DNA from: Alphaproteobacteria bacterium
GTDB lineage: Bacteria > Pseudomonadota > Alphaproteobacteria > Micavibrionales > Micavibrionaceae
NCBI GenBank assembly: GCA_021775955.1
Contig: JAJFGU010000020.1
Location: forward strand, 124,001 to 188,000
Reading direction: 5' to 3'
Length of the DNA stretch: 64,000 nt
The notes under the pieces are model-generated. The model made no database searches and was not told where the DNA came from. It worked only from the letters and a program-made list of their open reading frames with translations. Shown piece by piece: positions 54,735 to 63,510 of this stretch. The translations under genes were made by a program, and so were the position numbers. Position 1 is the stretch's first letter. Every line of letters begins with the position of its first letter.

Positions 54735-55709
54735 ATGGAACATATGAGATCAATATACGGACAATGCAGCATTACGCTGAGAATCCTGGTATTTTCCATT
54801 TCACTTGTTCTATGCGCACTCCTTCTGGTCGGCGCACAAAACGCGCATGCCGTGGGCCTCAAAGAAAACACCATTGTCACCGACAGCACAATTAAGCTCG
54901 GTGACATCTTTTACGGCCTGTCGGAGCAATCCGACAAGGTGCTGGGCCCTTCCCCGCGCCCGGGAACGGACATGGTTTTGAATGCCCGTACTTTGATGCG
55001 CATTGCGATTGCGCTCGATCTGCCCTGGAGGCCATCAAGCACATCGGATTATGTTGTGCTCAGCCGCGCCGCCACCCTGATTGATCAAAATAAAATTGAA
55101 CAGAGCCTGAAAGAAGCGCTTAAGGAAAAAGGGGTCGAGGGCAGATACAACCTGCGCGTTTCCAGTGGCCTGCCTGACATTATCCTGCCCCATAACCAGC
55201 CCGGATCCTTTGAAATCAGCAAAGTCAGCTTTAACCCAAAAAATAACTGGTTCGAGGCCGATATTGTCGCGCCATCAAAAAACAATCCTATTCACAGAGC
55301 CAGAATGAGCGGCACCGTTGATCGCCTCAGCTCCATTCCGGTACTGCGTGAGAACTTACGCAAAGGAACCATCATAGGCAAAAGGGATGTTGAATTTATG
55401 GACATCCCCAGCCGCAGCGTCAATCACGACACCATCACCAATCTTGAAGAGCTGAAAGGCATGACGCCGCGGCGCATTCTGCATGCCGGAGAGCCTATTC
55501 GCACCGGCGAGATTGAAGCGCCGCAAATCGTCGGGCGCGGGCAACTGGTTACCATGGTTTTCGAAAATGGTGCCTTAAGTCTGACCGCCAAGGGCAAGGC
55601 GCTGGAAAACGGCGCCAAGGGCGATCTCATCCGCGTCGTCAATACGGCCAGCAACCGCACACTTGAAGCCCTTGTAACCGGGCAGCGCGAAGTCACTGTT
55701 CAACCTTAA
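54735..55709 (+). CDS. flgA: P-ring assembly chaperone FlgA
   Basis: 324 residues. Signal peptide (about 15-40, ILVFSISLVLCALLLVGAQNAHA), then beta-rich FlgA domains with the SAF-type C-terminal part (GQLVTMVFENGALSLTAKGKALENGAKGDLIRVVN, ending REVTVQP). It helps FlgI form the P ring. The SD is AGGGAG. The N-terminus is longer than in enterobacteria. Confidence 0.92.
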   Translation: MEHMRSIYGQCSITLRILVFSISLVLCALLLVGAQNAHAVGLKENTIVTDSTIKLGDIFYGLSEQSDKVLGPSPRPGTDMVLNARTLMRIAIALDLPWRPSSTSDYVVLSRAATLIDQNKIEQSLKEALKEKGVEGRYNLRVSSGLPDIILPHNQPGSFEISKVSFNPKNNWFEADIVAPSKNNPIHRARMSGTVDRLSSIPVLRENLRKGTIIGKRDVEFMDIPSRSVNHDTITNLEELKGMTPRRILHAGEPIRTGEIEAPQIVGRGQLVTMVFENGALSLTAKGKALENGAKGDLIRVVNTASNRTLEALVTGQREVTVQP

Positions 55710-55727
55710 GATAGATAAGGAAATATA

Positions 55728-56483
55728 ATGCGTAAATTTAACGATCCTGTAAAAATCGGTTTCACTCTTCTGGCCTGCTGCGCGCTTGCCGCCTGCAGTG
55801 CCGGGGACCGCATCGCCAACATTGGCAAAGCCCCGGATATGGGGGCAATTACCAACCCGGTGACACAAGCTGGCTATCAACCGATCAGCCTGCCGATGCC
55901 GGCCCCGCAAAATGTTGTGCGCCAGAAAAATTCGCTCTGGCAATCGGACCGTGTGACCTTTTTCAAGGATCAGCGCGCCGCCAATGTCGGCGACATTATC
56001 ACCGTTATGATTGAAATCGACGACAAGGCTGAAATTGATAACCAGACCGACCGCTCAAGAACTTCCGACGAGGGCGCAGCCCTGGACAGCCTACTTGGCT
56101 ATGAATTGGCACTGGACCGCGTTCTGCCGCAAGCCGTTAACAACACGAATCTGGCCCAAGCCGGTGCCACCTCCAGCTATCAGGGTGCAGGCACCACCGA
56201 CCGCGAGGAAAAAATTGAGGTCATGATGGCAGCGCTGATCACGCAAATTTTGCCCAACGGCAATATGGTCATTCATGGGCGTCAGGAGGCGCTGGTGAAT
56301 TTTGAAAAAAGAATTCTGGAGATTGACGGCGTTATCCGCCCGGAGGATATCACGACAAGCAACACGATTTCCTATGAGAAAATTGCAGAAGCACGGATCG
56401 TTTATGGTGGTGAAGGCCAGATAACGGATGTTCAACAGCCGAGATATGGCCAACAACTATACGACATTATCTTCCCGTTCTAA
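55728..56483 (+). CDS. flgH: Flagellar L-ring protein FlgH
   Basis: 251 residues. Lipoprotein signal with lipobox LAAC (about residues 17-20), then NSLWQSDRVTFFKDQRAANVGDIITVMIEIDD, ITQILPNGNMVIHGRQEALVNFE and C-terminal RPEDITTSNTISYEKIAEARIVYGG. Forms the outer-membrane L ring. Followed by a strong terminator. Confidence 0.97.
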   Translation: MRKFNDPVKIGFTLLACCALAACSAGDRIANIGKAPDMGAITNPVTQAGYQPISLPMPAPQNVVRQKNSLWQSDRVTFFKDQRAANVGDIITVMIEIDDKAEIDNQTDRSRTSDEGAALDSLLGYELALDRVLPQAVNNTNLAQAGATSSYQGAGTTDREEKIEVMMAALITQILPNGNMVIHGRQEALVNFEKRILEIDGVIRPEDITTSNTISYEKIAEARIVYGGEGQITDVQQPRYGQQLYDIIFPF

Positions 56484-56538
56484 TGAACGCTGGAATCATA
56501 GTCGCTTGAATTTATAAAGTTTACCCACCCGACCTCTA

Positions 56539-56573
56539 GCCGGTTCCTTTGCAAAAAGGACCGGTCTTTTTTT
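56539..56573 (+). terminator. Rho-independent terminator after flgH
   Basis: CCGGTTCCTTT and AAAGGACCGG pair with one bulged base over a GCAAA loop, followed by a seven-T run. It lies 56 bp after the flgH stop. Confidence 0.85.
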
Positions 56574-56599
56574 CGCCCCACTTCCATCACCCAAGCGAA

Positions 56600-56770
56600 C
56601 TAAATTTAGCTCTGGACAAGGCAGCCGAAGCAAAACCAAAGGTTTTGTTCGATTCTTTTAAGAAGCAAACAAGTCCTGCGGACTTGCTTTGCGATGAGCC
56701 GCGCGGAATGTACACTTTCGTACATGAGCACGGCGAGACGAAGGATAACGATGTCCGGGGTTAAATTTAG
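56600..56770. repeat. Structured element R3 (171 bp)
   Basis: The outer arms CTAAATTTA...GGACA and TGTCC...TAAATTTAG pair; the five bases that are not Watson-Crick complementary still pair as G-T wobbles or normal pairs. Inside are three hairpins: CAAAACC/GGTTTTG (56631-56647), CAAGTCC/GGACTTG (about 56669-56685) and ATGTAC/GTACAT (about 56708-56725). The middle (GCGCGGAATGTACA...GTACATGAGCACGGCG) resembles repeats I know to be common in alphaproteobacterial genomes. A 71-codon frame through it is not protein-like. It lies between the flgH terminator and the dksA stop. Confidence 0.7.
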
Positions 56771-56775
56771 GAAGC

Positions 56776-57786
56776 TTAGGCGTCGCGTTGGGTTTTTTCC
56801 ATGCGCTCATGCCGCTCCTGCGCCTCTAAACTCAGCGTTGCATTGGGGCGCGCTTTGAGGCGGGCGATTGTAATCGGCTCTCCGGTTTCTTCGCAATAGC
56901 CGTATTCGCCATCATCGATACGATCCAGAGTCTGATTGATCTTGGAAATTAATTTGCGCTCACGATCACGGGTGCGCAGCTCCAGCGCATGATCAGTTTC
57001 CGCAGAAGCACGGTCCGCCATATCCGGTTTTTGCAATTCGGTTTCCTGAAGAGTCTCCTTGATAGTCATCTCGGATTCGCGGATCAGGTCTTCGCGCCAT
57101 TTAATCAGCGCATGCCTGAAATATTCCAGCATGACCGGGCTCATAAAGCCGCCCTTGTCTTTTTCCGGATCGTAATCCGGCGGCACAATAACACTGCTAA
57201 CCGCACCGGTCTTTACCTTGTTTTTCTTCTTAACTTCCGGTTTTTCGCTAACTGCAACCTGTGTCACTATTTTCTTCTCCGCCTTTTTGGGAACCGCTTT
57301 TTTGGGAACTGCTTTTTTTGCTACCTTTTTCTTGCCGGGCATCTTATTGGTCACAATATTTTTCACTTTTGCTTTAATGGTGGTCTTCTTTTTCGGCACC
57401 GCTTTTTTACTCGTCTTTTTTACTGCCTTCTTAGCGGCCGCTTTTTTTGGCAGCACCTTCTTTTTTACCACCTTTTTACTTACTGACTTCTTAACGGCAG
57501 GCTTTTTCTTGGCAATCTTTTTAACGACTTTTTTAGCAGGCGCTTTTTTCGCAACTTTTTTCTTAACCGGCTTTTTGACCGGAGCCTTTTTTGTTACCTT
57601 TTTAGCAACCTTTTTGACAGGCTTTTTCTTAACAATCTTTCTTTTAGCAACGACTTTTTTAACAGCTGCCTTTCTCTTTGCAGGCACCTTTTTAGGGGCC
57701 GCCTTTTTCACAGGTGCCTTCTTCACAGCCTTCTTTTTGGCTGGCATTCTCTTTTTTGCTGCAGGTTTTGCCTTCGCTTTTGCCAT
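56776..57786 (-). CDS. dksA: DksA-family RNA polymerase regulator with a long Lys/Ala-rich N-terminal extension
   Basis: About 336 residues, over twice the usual DksA size. The last about 140 residues are the DksA/TraR fold: coiled coil (MLEYFRHALIKWREDLIRESEMTIKETLQE, ETDHALELRTRDRERKLISKINQTLDRIDDGEYGYC) with the DxxA-type tip (MADRASAE), and the degenerate alphaproteobacterial zinc-finger GYCEETGEPI. The first about 200 are Lys/Ala/Pro/Val repeats (AKKVVKK, KKAPVKK types), as in histone H1-like bacterial proteins. The start at 57786 (MAKAKAKPAA) is favoured; 57804 is possible. Convergent with flgH, upstream of fliX on the same strand orientation. Confidence 0.85.
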   Translation of the reverse strand: MAKAKAKPAAKKRMPAKKKAVKKAPVKKAAPKKVPAKRKAAVKKVVAKRKIVKKKPVKKVAKKVTKKAPVKKPVKKKVAKKAPAKKVVKKIAKKKPAVKKSVSKKVVKKKVLPKKAAAKKAVKKTSKKAVPKKKTTIKAKVKNIVTNKMPGKKKVAKKAVPKKAVPKKAEKKIVTQVAVSEKPEVKKKNKVKTGAVSSVIVPPDYDPEKDKGGFMSPVMLEYFRHALIKWREDLIRESEMTIKETLQETELQKPDMADRASAETDHALELRTRDRERKLISKINQTLDRIDDGEYGYCEETGEPITIARLKARPNATLSLEAQERHERMEKTQRDA

Positions 57787-57865
57787 GGCACGGGCCCCAT
57801 TCACATCAACTTTTTAAAAATGAACGAGAAATATACGTTCGGTTGCGAAGAAAAACAATAAAAAT

Positions 57866-58312
57866 TTAAACCTCTGGCTTCTTCTTATCCAGAGAAACCC
57901 GCATTTTGGCCAATTCCACCTGCGCCCGCAGGTCGATTTCATCCATAATCGAGGTCAGTTCCGGGTCGATAATCTTCTCGCGGTGAGCGGCGACAACATC
58001 AGCAATATCAACCATATGGCCCACTGTCAGCGATCCATTCAGCATCCCCATACGAATTTTATCAAGCTCATCCAAAATGGTACTGGAGCGGCTGTAAGCA
58101 CGGCCTCTGGACGCCCGCTCCGTCGGATCCTCGGCAGCCTGCACAGCCAGCAAACCGTCAACCATGGCAATAGACTGGGTCGTATTGACGGAAGCTGCCT
58201 CAGGTGATTCTGCCGAGACAAAATCACCGAAATTCCCGTCTGCCGAGGCGGTTTTGCCTGATTTTTTGGATTTTGACGGAGCCTGTGTCTGGCCCGGACC
58301 CGAAACTTTCAT
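57866..58312 (-). CDS. fliX: Flagellar assembly regulator FliX
   Basis: 148 residues. A flexible, Ser/Lys-rich start, then the FliX core (AYSRSSTILDELDKIRMGMLNGSLTVGHMVDIADVVAAHREKI and DEIDLRAQVELAKM). In Caulobacter FliX controls the sigma-54 activator FlbD and so links basal-body assembly to later flagellar genes. It is divergent from flgI; the 270-bp gap contains a sigma-54-type site. Confidence 0.9.
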   Translation of the reverse strand: MKVSGPGQTQAPSKSKKSGKTASADGNFGDFVSAESPEAASVNTTQSIAMVDGLLAVQAAEDPTERASRGRAYSRSSTILDELDKIRMGMLNGSLTVGHMVDIADVVAAHREKIIDPELTSIMDEIDLRAQVELAKMRVSLDKKKPEV

Positions 58313-58493
58313 GAAGAATCACCTTTTGAGATCAATACATCTTTCATTATAGCGCGTTTGAAATCATCACACACGTGGAAAGAATTACCGCTCCTTACGA
58401 TTACTAATAAAAAACTTCCGCTTTCCTGGTCTTTTCATATTTCTGCCCTCCCGCATCATATTGAAATAACTAAACAATCACCCTCTCAAAAAC

Positions 58494-58508
58494 TGGCATG
58501 TAATTCGC
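58494..58508 (+). promoter_or_regulatory. Sigma-54 (-24/-12) promoter candidate for flgI
   Basis: TGGCATGTAATTCGC; GG and GC ten bases apart, one mismatch in each half from TGGCAC-N5-TTGC. It lies 75 bp before the flgI start in the fliX-flgI gap. Confidence 0.6.
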
Positions 58509-58582
58509 ATAGTCCTGTGAGCGCGTAGAGCGAAGATTCTACGAACAAAATGAAAAACCAAAAATGGAAACACGAGTAAAAA

Positions 58583-59776
58583 ATGTTTCAAGCTCTTTTT
58601 AGAAAAAAGAACAAGGCACAAAAAACAAGAAACAATATGGTGGGTTTCCGGTCGCCGCTCCTCACAATTCTGGGGCTTGCATTAGCGACCGGGGCCTTTT
58701 CTTTTGTGCCCGCCGATACGGCCCAAGCCAAAACCGCACGCATTAAAGATATCGTCGATATCGAAGGTGTACGGGAAAATCAGCTGGTCGGCTATGGTCT
58801 TGTTGTCGGCCTCAATGGCACCGGTGACGGCCTCAACAACGCCCCGTTCACCCGCCAAAGCCTGGAAGCGATGTTAGAGCGCCTCGGCGTCAGCGTCCGC
58901 GATCAGAATATGAATACCGGCAATGTCGCCGCCGTGATGGTGACATCCACCCTACCCCCTTTTACCAATCAGGGCTCGCATATAGATGTGAATATTTCCT
59001 CGCTGGGTGATGCCAGCTCGCTACAGGGCGGTACATTACTGGTGACCCCCCTGATCGCAGCCGATGGCGAAGTTTATGCCGTGGCGCAGGGCGAGATTAG
59101 CATTTCCGGTTTTTCCATCCAGGGCGACGCTGCCACACTAACACAAAATATACCGACCTCGGGCCGCATCGCGAGCGGAGCAATCGTCGAGCGTGAAATT
59201 GACTTTACGCTGGAGGAGCTACAGCAGGTGCGCCTGGCGCTCAAAAACCCCGACTTTACAACCTCGCGCCGCATTGCCCAGGCGATTAACGGCTTTACCT
59301 CGGCGCCGCTGGCCAAAGCAGAAAATTCCGGCAGCGTGCTTTTAAAGCGCCCTGCAAATTATGACGGCTCTATCGTCGATCTGATCACCGATATCGAACA
59401 GCTCCCGATCCAGCCCGATCAGCCGGCCCGCGTTGTCATTAGTGAGCGATCCGGCGTTATCGTCATGGGCTCGAATGTGCGCATCAGCAATGTCGCCATT
59501 GCGCAAAGCTCCCTGACCGTCAAAGTCACGGAAACGCCACAGGTTTCACAAGCCAACCCGTTTGCAGAAGCAGGCGCAACTGTCGTTGTCCCGCGCACCG
59601 ATTTATCCGTCAATACCGGCAATGATGTAAAACTTGCCCCCTTGGAAACCGGCGTGACGTTGCAAGACCTTGTGACGGGCCTCAACCGCCTTGGCATGCA
59701 GCCGCGCGATATCATCACCATCTTACAAGCCATCAAGGCAGCCGGCGCGCTGCAGGCAGAAATAGAGGTGATGTAA
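58583..59776 (+). CDS. flgI: Flagellar P-ring protein FlgI
   Basis: 397 residues. Signal peptide around MVGFRSPLLTILGLALATGAF, then ARIKDIVDIEGVRENQLVGYGLVVGLNGTGDG, NTGNVAAVMVTSTLPPF, and the C-terminal TLQDLVTGLNRLGMQPRDIITILQAIKAAGALQAEIEVM, all typical of FlgI. Forms the periplasmic P ring. The true start may be the ATG at 58637. Stop overlaps the flgJ ATG. Confidence 0.97.
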   Translation: MFQALFRKKNKAQKTRNNMVGFRSPLLTILGLALATGAFSFVPADTAQAKTARIKDIVDIEGVRENQLVGYGLVVGLNGTGDGLNNAPFTRQSLEAMLERLGVSVRDQNMNTGNVAAVMVTSTLPPFTNQGSHIDVNISSLGDASSLQGGTLLVTPLIAADGEVYAVAQGEISISGFSIQGDAATLTQNIPTSGRIASGAIVEREIDFTLEELQQVRLALKNPDFTTSRRIAQAINGFTSAPLAKAENSGSVLLKRPANYDGSIVDLITDIEQLPIQPDQPARVVISERSGVIVMGSNVRISNVAIAQSSLTVKVTETPQVSQANPFAEAGATVVVPRTDLSVNTGNDVKLAPLETGVTLQDLVTGLNRLGMQPRDIITILQAIKAAGALQAEIEVM

Positions 59777-60135
59777 TGAGCGATAATCTGACGCCAGCCA
59801 CAACCCTCGCGCTTTTACAGGCGTCCCAACCGGACAATGACAAAGCTGTCAGAGCGCTGAAAGAGGCCAGAAACTTCGAAAAAATCGAAGACGCCGCCAT
59901 GGAGTTTGAGTCGGTCTTTATCGCCGAGATGATGAAGCCGATGTTCGAAGGCATTGACACCAAAGGCATGTTCGGCGGCGGCAAAGGCGAAGAGATATTC
60001 AGAGGACTGATGATACAGGAATACGGAAAAATGCTTTCGCAAACCGGACAAATCGGCATTGCCGATCAAGTTAAGGAAGAACTCATAAGAATACAGGGAA
60101 ACAAAAACCAGGGAGACTTAAACAATGAATCGTAA
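59776..60135 (+). CDS. flgJ: FlgJ-like rod-binding protein (N-terminal domain only)
   Basis: 119 residues containing the rod-binding motif FESVFIAEMMKPMFEGIDTKGMFGGGKGEEIFRGLMIQEYGKML. The C-terminal muramidase of enterobacterial FlgJ is absent, as usual in alphaproteobacteria; a separate enzyme must open the wall. Coupled to flgI and overlapping the next gene by 11 bp. Confidence 0.9.
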   Translation: MSDNLTPATTLALLQASQPDNDKAVRALKEARNFEKIEDAAMEFESVFIAEMMKPMFEGIDTKGMFGGGKGEEIFRGLMIQEYGKMLSQTGQIGIADQVKEELIRIQGNKNQGDLNNES

Positions 60136-60559
60136 ACAAGAAAACAAAAAACTGCTGTCCGCCAACGCCGCCACAGCCTTGAAAGAGCTGAGCGCCTTAA
60201 CGCGCAGCCTGCTTAAGCTTGCCGAGGAAGAAGAGCAAATCCTTGTTCTCGGCGACATGCTGCAACTGGCTGCCTTTCAGGACCATAAAGAAAAAATGGC
60301 CTGGCAATACATGCAGGGCTCAAATGAATTTCGTGAGCGGCTGGAAGAATTTCGCGGCCTGGACTCCAGCGCCATCAACGAACTTGAGAAACTACAAAAT
60401 GAGCTCAACAAGAAAACACAAAGCAATAACAGCTTGATTGAGCAAATCCGCCAGCGGGCCATGGCCAACACTCAAAGTACCCTGCTAAGCGCGCAGGAAC
60501 TCGGCAACAAAGTCCATGTCCATAACGGTGAACAAGCCACAGGCCAGGAAAGCGCTTAA
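60125..60559 (+). CDS. Small helical protein in the flgI operon
   Basis: 144 residues, almost all helical (ALKELSALTRSLLKLAEEEEQILVLGDMLQLAAFQDHKEKMAWQY-type pattern). The size, context and pattern suggest a FlgN-like export chaperone, but no motif is decisive. It overlaps flgJ and is 15 bp before the next helical gene. Confidence 0.6.
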   Translation: MNRKQENKKLLSANAATALKELSALTRSLLKLAEEEEQILVLGDMLQLAAFQDHKEKMAWQYMQGSNEFRERLEEFRGLDSSAINELEKLQNELNKKTQSNNSLIEQIRQRAMANTQSTLLSAQELGNKVHVHNGEQATGQESA

Positions 60560-60574
60560 AGGAAGGTACCTAAT

Positions 60575-61078
60575 ATGAGCAACACACAAACCACAGAACA
60601 AACCGCCCCTGCCCCCGGACAAAAGGCACATGTGCTGTCACAAAATCCGGGCAAGGCCATGCGCGAGGTTATGGACGCCATAGATGCTCTGCAAGGCATC
60701 TATGTCGATGAGACTGAAGCGCTGACCAATGCGGACACCGAAACGTTTTTGTCACTGCAGGACAGAAAACTGACAGCCGCCCATAACTACCAAAGCAGCA
60801 TTCAGCAAATGCTGGAGCGCAAGGATGAAATGCGCGAAGCCGATCCGGCTTTGATAAACACGCTGCAGGGCATGCAAAAAGACTTTTCAGAGCTGGCCAA
60901 GAAAAACGCCGAAGCGCTACAGCGCATGAACCGCTGCATGGAACGCCTGGGCAACACGATTAGGCGCGCGGCCAAAGAGGCGGCGCAAAAACAACGCACT
61001 TTTAGCTACGATTCAACCGGAGCTATCAACAAAACAGAAGGAAAAGGCGTTTCAACAGGAATAAGTGAAACCGCTTAA
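60575..61078 (+). CDS. Second small helical protein, possible FlgN-like chaperone
   Basis: 167 residues, helical: REVMDAIDALQGIYVDETEALTNADTETFLSLQDRKLTAAHNY looks like the FlgN/FliT helical chaperones (substrate release in hook-associated protein export). C-terminal tail Gly/Thr-rich. GGAAGG precedes the ATG. Assignment uncertain. Confidence 0.6.
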   Translation: MSNTQTTEQTAPAPGQKAHVLSQNPGKAMREVMDAIDALQGIYVDETEALTNADTETFLSLQDRKLTAAHNYQSSIQQMLERKDEMREADPALINTLQGMQKDFSELAKKNAEALQRMNRCMERLGNTIRRAAKEAAQKQRTFSYDSTGAINKTEGKGVSTGISETA

Positions 61079-61099
61079 TAGATAAGGGCATAACAGAAA

Positions 61100-62677
61100 A
61101 TGAGTGTTGATTTATTTTTTACGCTGCAATCCGGACAAAGCAGCCCGAGCATAAACCCCGCTTCTTCGGAGGCCGGGACAACCCCTGCACAAATACAGGG
61201 GCAGAACTTTATTGACCTCATTCTTGCCCGTCTGGCGCAAAACCTCAAAGAAGCAGAGGAAGGCGCGGCTGAAGCACAAACAAGCAATGAAAACGAGCTC
61301 CTGCAATCGAACAACCCGGCTCTAGACAAAGAACCTTCACTGGATCTTGCCAAAATTCTGGCCTTAAACGAAGAGATAGCACAGCAGGTCGGCGAAGATG
61401 CCGAAACCTTTGGCCTGGGCCCTCTGGCCGCACTTTCACAGGCTCTGGCCCTTAATCAGCAAGCTTTGGACGGGGACTTAAAACCGCTGGCCGGTATTGA
61501 GAGCATTCTGAAAGGCCTTCTGGTTGAAACGGAAGGGGCCCAGCACGCAGATATTCTAAGCAAACTGCAAAAAATCGTGGCCAGACTTGAAGAACTGGGA
61601 CAGGGTGAAACCCCGGCCTTTATCGCAACCAATTTAACACCGGAGCAAATAACAAAACTAAAAGAACAGCTTACAGCGCAAATTGAAAGCTCTGGAACAA
61701 CTGAAATATCCGATGCAGAAACAGATGGAGAGTTTGCACAAATCTTCATAGGACTGATTAATATCGTCGCGCCTAAACAACAGAATGCATCTCCTGAAAC
61801 AACCGCCCTTTCCGGCAGTGCCGTTAAAACACCACAGCCATTGGGCATCGATCAAGGCCAGGCAGCAAATAATCAACCGTTTCAGAGTTTGGCCGCACGG
61901 CTGAATAATCTCGTTGCCAGTGCGGGAGAAGGCCTGAGCATTTCCGAAGAACTGGCGCTTGAAGAGCTCTCTAAAGATAAAGACTTTACATCCCTGATTA
62001 AACAAGTCGGCGCCGGGAAGCCAAACGCCCTTGGCGTAACGACCGGCACGGGTGGTGACACCCCTCCTTCCGTAAACCCGGCACTCAGCGCCCTGCAAGG
62101 CTGGCCTTTTACATTAACCGGCAGCCTCCTTACACCGGCTGAATGGGTAGACCCCCTCCTCCAGGAGCTTGGGATACAAGGAATAAACACGGCGGTGACA
62201 ACGCCGGGCAATCTGACCAGTCTCGTGACCAATGCACAAAGCGCCGCCCACGCCCATAGCGCCACGCAAATGGTTGCAGCGACAATTCAGAAAAATGCTG
62301 CAAACGGCGAAAATAAAAGCATAACTTTACAACTCGATCCGCCCGATCTCGGCAAGGTCCGGGTAAGGCTTGAATTCGGCCATGACAAAACCATGAAAGC
62401 CGTCATGCTGGTCGAAAAACCGGAGACATACGCGATGTTACAACGCGATGCGCATGTCCTCGAACGCGCCATTCAGGAAATCGGCCTGGATAGCGGCGGC
62501 GGCATGGAGTTCGAGCTGGCCCAAGACGGCCATGATTTCAGCCATGATGGCGGCCATGACGGCGACGGTTCACAGGGCGGCGGCGGTGACGCACCCGGCG
62601 AAGACACAATTGAAACAACCATGGACTGGTATGTTGACCCGGATACGGGTCTGACACGCTATGACCTGCTGGTTTAA
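61100..62677 (+). CDS. fliK: Flagellar hook-length control protein FliK
   Basis: 525 residues. A long, variable N-terminal ruler part with Gln/Ala/Leu-rich helices, then the conserved C-terminal hook-length domain: KSITLQLDPPDLGKVRVRLEF, MKAVMLVEKPETYAMLQRDAHVLERAIQEIGLD. A His/Gly/Asp-rich stretch (HDGGHDGDGSQGGGGD) follows, similar in style to the FliL linker. Confidence 0.88.
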   Translation: MSVDLFFTLQSGQSSPSINPASSEAGTTPAQIQGQNFIDLILARLAQNLKEAEEGAAEAQTSNENELLQSNNPALDKEPSLDLAKILALNEEIAQQVGEDAETFGLGPLAALSQALALNQQALDGDLKPLAGIESILKGLLVETEGAQHADILSKLQKIVARLEELGQGETPAFIATNLTPEQITKLKEQLTAQIESSGTTEISDAETDGEFAQIFIGLINIVAPKQQNASPETTALSGSAVKTPQPLGIDQGQAANNQPFQSLAARLNNLVASAGEGLSISEELALEELSKDKDFTSLIKQVGAGKPNALGVTTGTGGDTPPSVNPALSALQGWPFTLTGSLLTPAEWVDPLLQELGIQGINTAVTTPGNLTSLVTNAQSAAHAHSATQMVAATIQKNAANGENKSITLQLDPPDLGKVRVRLEFGHDKTMKAVMLVEKPETYAMLQRDAHVLERAIQEIGLDSGGGMEFELAQDGHDFSHDGGHDGDGSQGGGGDAPGEDTIETTMDWYVDPDTGLTRYDLLV

Positions 62678-62689
62678 GGAGAAGCAGAA

Positions 62690-63418
62690 ATGACATCCGA
62701 CGTAACACTGAATTCGGCCATACAATCCCAGCAAGCCACCAATGCGGCGGGCGGCAAGCTGGCTGAAGATTTCTCGCAGTTCCTGACGCTGCTGACCATA
62801 CAGCTGCAGAACCAGGACCCACTTTCACCGATGGATACCACGGAATTCACCAACCAGATCGTGGCCTTTACCGGCGTGGAGCAGCAAATCAACACCAACC
62901 AGAAACTCGATGCCCTGGTCGCCATGGGTCTGACCAACGCCTTTACCGGCGCGCTGGATTATGTCGGGCTTGATATCAGCTACTTAAGCACTGAATTCAA
63001 TTTCGACGGCACCAAGCCAGTTGATATTTCCTACGCGCTCGATGAGCAGGCAGCAGACACAACCATCAATATTTTCAACGAAACAGGTGATCTGGTCTTC
63101 AGCGGCGACGGTACCAACAATGTCGGTGTCAATGAATTTGTCTGGGACGGCACGCTGACAAGCGGTGGGATTGCCCCGGAAGGCACCTATGAAATCAGAG
63201 TTGATTCCCTGAATATCGAGGATGCGCCGGTTTCCAGCTCAATCGTTGTCAACGGCACAGTGCGCGGCGTTGAAACTCAAAACGGCACGATCTTCCTGCT
63301 TGTCGGTGAGCGGGCAGTACCGGTCGCCAATGTGCTCAACGCAAACCAAGCACCAATCATTATCGCGGAAGAAGACCCGCCGCCTGAAGATCCCCCTGTG
63401 GATCCGCCACCGGCGTAA
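62690..63418 (+). CDS. flgD: Hook-cap scaffold protein FlgD
   Basis: 242 residues. N-terminal LTIQLQNQDPLSPMDTTEFTNQIVAF is diagnostic. The middle is a FlgD Tudor/Ig-like region (VFSGDGTNNVGVNEFVWDGT), and the C-terminus is an acidic Pro/Glu/Asp tail (EEDPPPEDPPVDPPPA), unusual for FlgD. Needed for hook polymerisation. Followed by flgE. Confidence 0.93.
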   Translation: MTSDVTLNSAIQSQQATNAAGGKLAEDFSQFLTLLTIQLQNQDPLSPMDTTEFTNQIVAFTGVEQQINTNQKLDALVAMGLTNAFTGALDYVGLDISYLSTEFNFDGTKPVDISYALDEQAADTTINIFNETGDLVFSGDGTNNVGVNEFVWDGTLTSGGIAPEGTYEIRVDSLNIEDAPVSSSIVVNGTVRGVETQNGTIFLLVGERAVPVANVLNANQAPIIIAEEDPPPEDPPVDPPPA

Positions 63419-63437
63419 AGATTAAGGATTTTTTGAA

Positions 63438-63461
63438 ACTGAATTAAACACTGAATTAAAC
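63438..63461. repeat. Tandem 12-bp repeat between flgD and flgE
   Basis: ACTGAATTAAAC occurs twice in a row, 50 bp before flgE. It may be a slippage product or a paired regulator site; nothing else identifies it. Confidence 0.6.
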
Positions 63462-63510
63462 ACAACTTATTAAAACCAGGACTTAAACGAAAGAAAGAAG
63501 GAGAAGTAAA

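Noticed and set aside
56549-56764. 71-codon frame from the flgH terminator through R3
   Set aside because: It starts in the terminator loop and follows the hairpins of R3; no ribosome site.
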